In this document: in pieces, positions 60,165-64,000 of the stretch
How the letters are laid out: the number at the start of each line of letters is the position of its first letter
Position numbering within the stretch: position 1 is the stretch's first letter
Source of the DNA: JBBDRJ01 sp963766295
GTDB lineage: Bacteria > Actinomycetota > JAICYB01
Direction: 5' to 3'
NCBI GenBank assembly: GCA_963766295.1
Contig: CAVXYW010000001.1
Span: 744,001 to 808,000 of the forward strand
Length of the DNA stretch: 64,000 nt
The notes under the pieces: generated by a model
The model's input: the letters and a program-made list of their open reading frames with translations, nothing else
Told to the model about the DNA's origin: nothing
Databases searched by the model: none
Made by a program: the position numbers and the translations under genes

Positions 60165-61897
60165 CCGTACTGCGCGAGCGTTTGCTCGAGCCTGCCGAGG
60201 CTGTCGTGCAGGCCGCCCGGCCGGCTAACTGCGAGCCACGCCGCGTGCTGCATTTCGATCGCTTCGGACAGATCTGCGCGTAGCTCTTTGTCGTCCGGAC
60301 GGTCGGCGTCGATGTGACGCAACATCCGGTAGACGCCGTGTCGAGCTAGACGGGCGGCGGCGATCAGTTCGTCGTTAAGGATTGGAAGCGTTTGATCGAG
60401 GACGTCGATCACCGCATTGCATTTGGACGCGTCGATCTGGCCGAAGGACGTTGTGGATCTCGGGACCAGTCCACGGAAGATCGGGCTCCCGTTGAAGGCC
60501 AGCTGACCGGTCTTTGCCCACAGGCGGCCGATGCGATCGATCGACGAGCCGAGCGGTTGTTCGAAGACGAACTTGTCGACGACCTTTGCGACATCGAGAT
60601 TTCGATTGGCGTCGAGGCACCAGCTCACGGCGCCGCCGTAGACGATCGGCGGAAAGCTGACGATCGGCGGCTGGTGATGTCCGTTGTCGCCCCAGTCGGT
60701 GATGAGGTAACCCTTCGCGCCGAACTCTTTTCCCTGCACCGCTGCATCGAGCAGGTTGCCGTATGCGTTGTCGATACGGCCGATGAGTGAGTTCCACGTC
60801 GCCGTTCCCGGCGCTATCTCGACGGGCATGTCGATGCCGGCGAGCGCTTCCATCTGCGCTCTGAACCCGTCGAGGGGATCGTGGTCGAGTTGCGCGAGGG
60901 TCTGGAGTGCCTGCTCCGGAACTTGCGCGCGTAACTCCTCCGGCCACACTTGCTCGTAATGCCAGGGCAGTGCAGTTACTCCGTCCGGCAGCACTTTCGC
61001 GGCAAGAGCGGGGTCCTCGCGAAGGATGTCGCCCCAGACGAGGACCTCGTAGCCGTTCTTTACCAGCGGCCCGGCGATGCGCTCGAGATGCTCGAGGTAG
61101 ACCTCGGTCTTCCCGCGCCGCTCGACTTCGGATCTACTGACGCCTTGTCCGAGATCGAACGGTTCGTCGCAGCCGATGTTCACTCGATTGCTGGAGAAGT
61201 TCACGAGCAGCTCGTTGAAGAGATCTCCGACGAACCGAGCATTCTCCGCGGTCGGGGCAAGGGTCCATGGAGGGAGATCGGCGCCCCACGGAGCTTTGCT
61301 GCCGTCGGGGCACTCCGCCCGGCTCCGGTAGGCGTCGAGCATCAGCCACCGGTTCATATGACCGAAGCAGTTCTGATTCGGGACGAGATCGATGCCGCGA
61401 TCGATGCACAACTTGTCCAGCCACCGGATGTCGTCCGCCGTCATCGGCGACGCGTCGCGCCACACGACCTTGTGGTCCCGGAATGCGAAGGTGTGCTCGG
61501 TATAGAGCTGGAGCTCGTTGATGCGGACAAGCGTGAGAAGGTCGACGATCCGCTCGAGCGTTTCGCGCGTGGGGACGCGGTCTCGGCTGATGTCGAGCAT
61601 GTAGGAGCGGACGGGAAAATCCGGCCAATCGCGCGCGCGAAGTCCGGGCAGTGTTCCGGTCGATTGAGACCGGACCTGATCGAGGAGACTTCGTCCGTAG
61701 CGCAGGCCGGCATCGTCCGCGTATTCGATCCGGATACCGCTGCCGTCGATCGTTAGCTCAAACCCTTGAGGTGGAAGAGATCTTGATTGACTTTCGGTCG
61801 GTGTCCCGTTGATGGACGCACCCTCAGCTCCGAGTTCGAGCTGGCGCGGGTTCGGAACGAGTACGAGCTCGCCAGTTGGATCTCGCGAATCGGTCAC
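60161..61897 (-). CDS. Glycoside hydrolase family 20-like (beta-N-acetylhexosaminidase) protein
   Basis: 578 residues. N-terminal GH20b-like domain (about 1-95, GIRIEYADDAGLRYGRSLLDQ), then a TIM barrel with FPVRSYMLDISRDRVPTRETLERIVDLLTLVRINELQLYTEH and NIGCDEPFDLG, where Asp-Glu corresponds to the catalytic pair. No signal peptide, so likely cytoplasmic. GTG start overlaps the ceramidase-like gene; last gene of the operon. Confidence 0.78.
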   Translation of the reverse strand: MTDSRDPTGELVLVPNPRQLELGAEGASINGTPTESQSRSLPPQGFELTIDGSGIRIEYADDAGLRYGRSLLDQVRSQSTGTLPGLRARDWPDFPVRSYMLDISRDRVPTRETLERIVDLLTLVRINELQLYTEHTFAFRDHKVVWRDASPMTADDIRWLDKLCIDRGIDLVPNQNCFGHMNRWLMLDAYRSRAECPDGSKAPWGADLPPWTLAPTAENARFVGDLFNELLVNFSSNRVNIGCDEPFDLGQGVSRSEVERRGKTEVYLEHLERIAGPLVKNGYEVLVWGDILREDPALAAKVLPDGVTALPWHYEQVWPEELRAQVPEQALQTLAQLDHDPLDGFRAQMEALAGIDMPVEIAPGTATWNSLIGRIDNAYGNLLDAAVQGKEFGAKGYLITDWGDNGHHQPPIVSFPPIVYGGAVSWCLDANRNLDVAKVVDKFVFEQPLGSSIDRIGRLWAKTGQLAFNGSPIFRGLVPRSTTSFGQIDASKCNAVIDVLDQTLPILNDELIAAARLARHGVYRMLRHIDADRPDDKELRADLSEAIEMQHAAWLAVSRPGGLHDSLGRLEQTLAQYG

Positions 61898-63018
61898 GGA
61901 GCGTCGGCGAGCTTTTCTCTTACCGCTTGTGCGAAGTTCTCGCCGTAGCTGACTCCTTCTTCGTAGCCACCCTCACCCCAGGGATGCGGAAGGTATCCGT
62001 GCCACGGCGCGATACCCGCAAGCAGGACGCGGTCGTGACGCGCCGCGGATATCTCTTTCCCAAGGGCGTGGAAGGCCTCGCCCGGTATCGACACAACTCG
62101 AACATCCCCGATCGACCACTCGGTGAAGTCGACCTCCATCGTCCCCTCGCCCCAAAGCGTGGCCAACCCGGTGCCGCCGACCGGGGCTGCGACCGTCTCA
62201 TGACGCAGGACGGTTAGCTCGTCGTCCAAGGGCTCGGTGTCTTCGAGCGCTGCGGCAACTACGCCAGCCATTCGCTTTCCGAACGCGACCGTCTCTTCAT
62301 AAGAAGCGAACGGGTCGTAAGGCTCGTCCGGCTTGCCGCTCGGAGGGAGGGGATTGATGTCCCCGAGCGAGCCCGTTAGTTCGATCGCGGTTCCTCCGGT
62401 GAGCTCCTCCAGCTCCAAACGGAAAGGCCCGACCCAATCCGTCGCGACTTTCATCCAGCCGGGACCGAGCAGTACGGGATGGATACCGAGATTCGCCAGA
62501 ACGCCGAGACATTCGTGTTCGTCGCGCACCTCGAGCACGGAGATCCACGGATCCTCGAACGGCAACAGCCGGCGGTTGAACGCGAACCCGTCCGGCAGAG
62601 GGGCCCGCCCGTAGAGCACGGTCGCCTCTTGGCTCGAGTCGCGTGCTGTGCTCGCCGCCCAGAGGCAGCCCTTGTGCAGCGTGTCGAGGAAGCCGTCCGG
62701 CATCGGCCAGCCGATCGCATCGCTGCCGCTTATGCCGCTCGGCCCGGAGTGAGTGTGCGTGCTCGAGATGATCACGTTGGCGGGGTCGATCTTCAGATCT
62801 TTCGCGATGGCATCCCTTATGGGGGTCGCGACATCACGCGACATCCCGAGCAGGTCGCAAACCACCAGGCACAGGCCGGTCGTGCCGTCGTCCAGAACGA
62901 CCGCCCGCGCTTCGAGGTCCTCATGTACTTCCTTGGCGGCCTCGGTCCGTCCGCCGAACCCGGCGAGCCATACCGGCGGCTTCGGCGTGATCGGCGCGAC
63001 GCCGAAGCCGGCTCTCAA
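61894..63018 (-). CDS. Neutral/alkaline ceramidase-like hydrolase
   Basis: 374 residues. RAGFGVAPITPKPPVWLAGFGG at the start and VIISSTHTHSGPSG near 95 (zinc His pair and the catalytic-Ser region of ceramidases) are clear. It is shorter than true ceramidases (about 650), lacking the C-terminal domain, so amidase action on another lipid or sugar is possible. TTG 63018 overlaps the oxidoreductase stop; the longer frame to 63495 lies in that gene. Confidence 0.75.
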   Translation of the reverse strand: MRAGFGVAPITPKPPVWLAGFGGRTEAAKEVHEDLEARAVVLDDGTTGLCLVVCDLLGMSRDVATPIRDAIAKDLKIDPANVIISSTHTHSGPSGISGSDAIGWPMPDGFLDTLHKGCLWAASTARDSSQEATVLYGRAPLPDGFAFNRRLLPFEDPWISVLEVRDEHECLGVLANLGIHPVLLGPGWMKVATDWVGPFRLELEELTGGTAIELTGSLGDINPLPPSGKPDEPYDPFASYEETVAFGKRMAGVVAAALEDTEPLDDELTVLRHETVAAPVGGTGLATLWGEGTMEVDFTEWSIGDVRVVSIPGEAFHALGKEISAARHDRVLLAGIAPWHGYLPHPWGEGGYEEGVSYGENFAQAVREKLADAP

Positions 63019-63989
63019 AGCTTCACAGTCTTTCCTGTGCGAGCCGATTCGTAGGCTGCGCAGACGATGGCGAGCGCGGCTCTGCCGTCGGATCCGGTTG
63101 CGGGCTGTGTCGCGCCTTCTCCTCGGACGGAGGTGATGAAGTCCGCAAATGGATTCGACGCGTCGGTGGGTAGATCGAGTTCCTCGCTTCTTCCGTTCGC
63201 CGGACGAAACTTCAGCGGAGCGCGCGCGTCGGCGTGAAGGGAGCCTTCCGTACCGAAGACCGTTAGACCGAAATCGGGTGCCGGACGTGCAACCCAGCTC
63301 GCATGCAGGCTGCCGATCGCGCCGTCCTTGAACTTGATTGCCACTTGGGCGGCATCTTCGGCCGGTTCGGGTCCGAGAGTCACGGCCGTCACCTCTTCGG
63401 CTTCGAGTCCGGTAACGAAACGGACGAGATCCAGCGCATGGATGCCGAGATCGATAAGCGCACCGCCGCCCGAGAGTTTGGTGTCGAAGAACCACGTCGC
63501 GTCGGGAGCCCAGCCTTTCGGTCCCGCATGACCGAAGGCGGCGCGAACACCGACGAGTTTGCCGAGCCGCGGAATCGCATCACGCGCTGCGATCGCCAGG
63601 GGCAGGTACCTGACGTTGTGCGCGACGTGCAGCACGACACCGTTCGCTTCGGCTGCGTCGATCATCGCGTCGGCTTCGTCCACTGTGCAGGCGATCGGCT
63701 TCTCGACCAACACGTGCTTTCCCGCTTTTGCCGCTGCTACTGCTTGCTCGCGGTGCAGCGAGTTGGGGGAGCAGATGTCAACGACGTCGACGTCGTCGCG
63801 GTTGATGACTTTCCGCCAATCGTCGGTGACGATCGCCGGTGCCCCGCCGGCTTCCTGAGCCGCAGCTTCCGCCGACCCCATCGAGCGCGAAGCGAAGGCT
63901 GTGAGCTCGACGCCGTCCATCTGCGTGAACGCCGGTACATGGGTACGTCGCGCGATCGCGCCGCATCCGACGACGGCGATCCGGGTCAC
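63015..63989 (-). CDS. Gfo/Idh/MocA family oxidoreductase
   Basis: 324 residues. NAD(P)-binding IAVVGCGAIARRTHVPAF, VVDICSPNSLHREQAVAAAKAGKHVLVEKPIA with the EKP motif, and GGGALIDLGIHALDLVRFVTG with the His of the active site. GTG start at 63989, eleven nt from the right edge. First visible gene of the minus-strand glycan/lipid operon; earlier genes may lie beyond the window. Confidence 0.9.
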   Translation of the reverse strand: MTRIAVVGCGAIARRTHVPAFTQMDGVELTAFASRSMGSAEAAAQEAGGAPAIVTDDWRKVINRDDVDVVDICSPNSLHREQAVAAAKAGKHVLVEKPIACTVDEADAMIDAAEANGVVLHVAHNVRYLPLAIAARDAIPRLGKLVGVRAAFGHAGPKGWAPDATWFFDTKLSGGGALIDLGIHALDLVRFVTGLEAEEVTAVTLGPEPAEDAAQVAIKFKDGAIGSLHASWVARPAPDFGLTVFGTEGSLHADARAPLKFRPANGRSEELDLPTDASNPFADFITSVRGEGATQPATGSDGRAALAIVCAAYESARTGKTVKL

Positions 63990-64000
63990 AGCAAGTGAGA

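Overview
The window is a GC-rich stretch of an actinobacterial (Actinomycetota) chromosome. Evidence for this: a DUF501 gene beside a Ppx/GppA exopolyphosphatase, tRNA-Trp–secE–nusG–rplK–rplA–rplJ–rplL in order, a WS/DGAT acyltransferase with HHxxxDG, many GTG/TTG starts, tRNA genes without encoded CCA, and -10 boxes sitting 6-8 nt before GTG starts (leaderless-type promoters). The exact lineage cannot be read from the sequence. It looks like an aerobic, lipid-using heterotroph.

Layout. 1-3462: the end of a heme A synthase/heme O synthase fusion cut by the left edge, a membrane cupredoxin and a geranylgeranyl-reductase-type flavoprotein. 3566-18146: a complete 14-subunit NADH-quinone oxidoreductase operon (nuoA-N), preceded by a sigma70-type promoter, a Rex-like operator and a possible 25-codon leader ORF. 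18192-28546: directly behind it a second, divergent 11-subunit complex I operon (A B C D H I J K L M N, no E F G), with its own Rex-like operator in the same position relative to the -10 box. An M23 peptidase follows.

29796-37410: translation block with tRNA-Tyr, tRNA-Met, rpmG, an ECF sigma/anti-sigma pair, tRNA-Trp, secE, nusG, rplK, rplA, an L10 leader with attenuator, rplJ and rplL, then an S1-domain gene on a leaderless promoter. Several of these proteins carry unusually long acidic or Ala/Pro/Glu-rich tails. 37477-39686: DUF501, Ppx/GppA and an SDR dehydrogenase.

39922-46263: the least ordinary region. A 1160-residue protein with six DUF11 repeats ends in a membrane-anchored FecR domain. 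After a tRNA-Leu come a second FecR protein with the same cysteine pattern and, overlapping it, a CHASE2-adenylate/guanylate cyclase. This looks like a surface sensing module feeding a cyclic nucleotide signal.

46260-50669: pterin dehydratase, MFS transporter, thiamine-binding protein, PspC/LiaF-type envelope proteins and an oxidoreductase. 50670-55848: WS/DGAT, two paired acyl-CoA dehydrogenases and two cupredoxin lipoproteins. 55862-57160: a tandem array of NTF2/SnoaL-like paralogues, the first member truncated to about 30 recognisable codons. 57285-60164: an ABC-2 exporter, a thioesterase and a TIGR03086-type gene with an apparent frameshift near its 3' end. 60161-63989: a minus-strand operon of Gfo/Idh oxidoreductase, ceramidase-like hydrolase and GH20-like glycosidase. 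No CRISPR array, transposase or prophage was seen.
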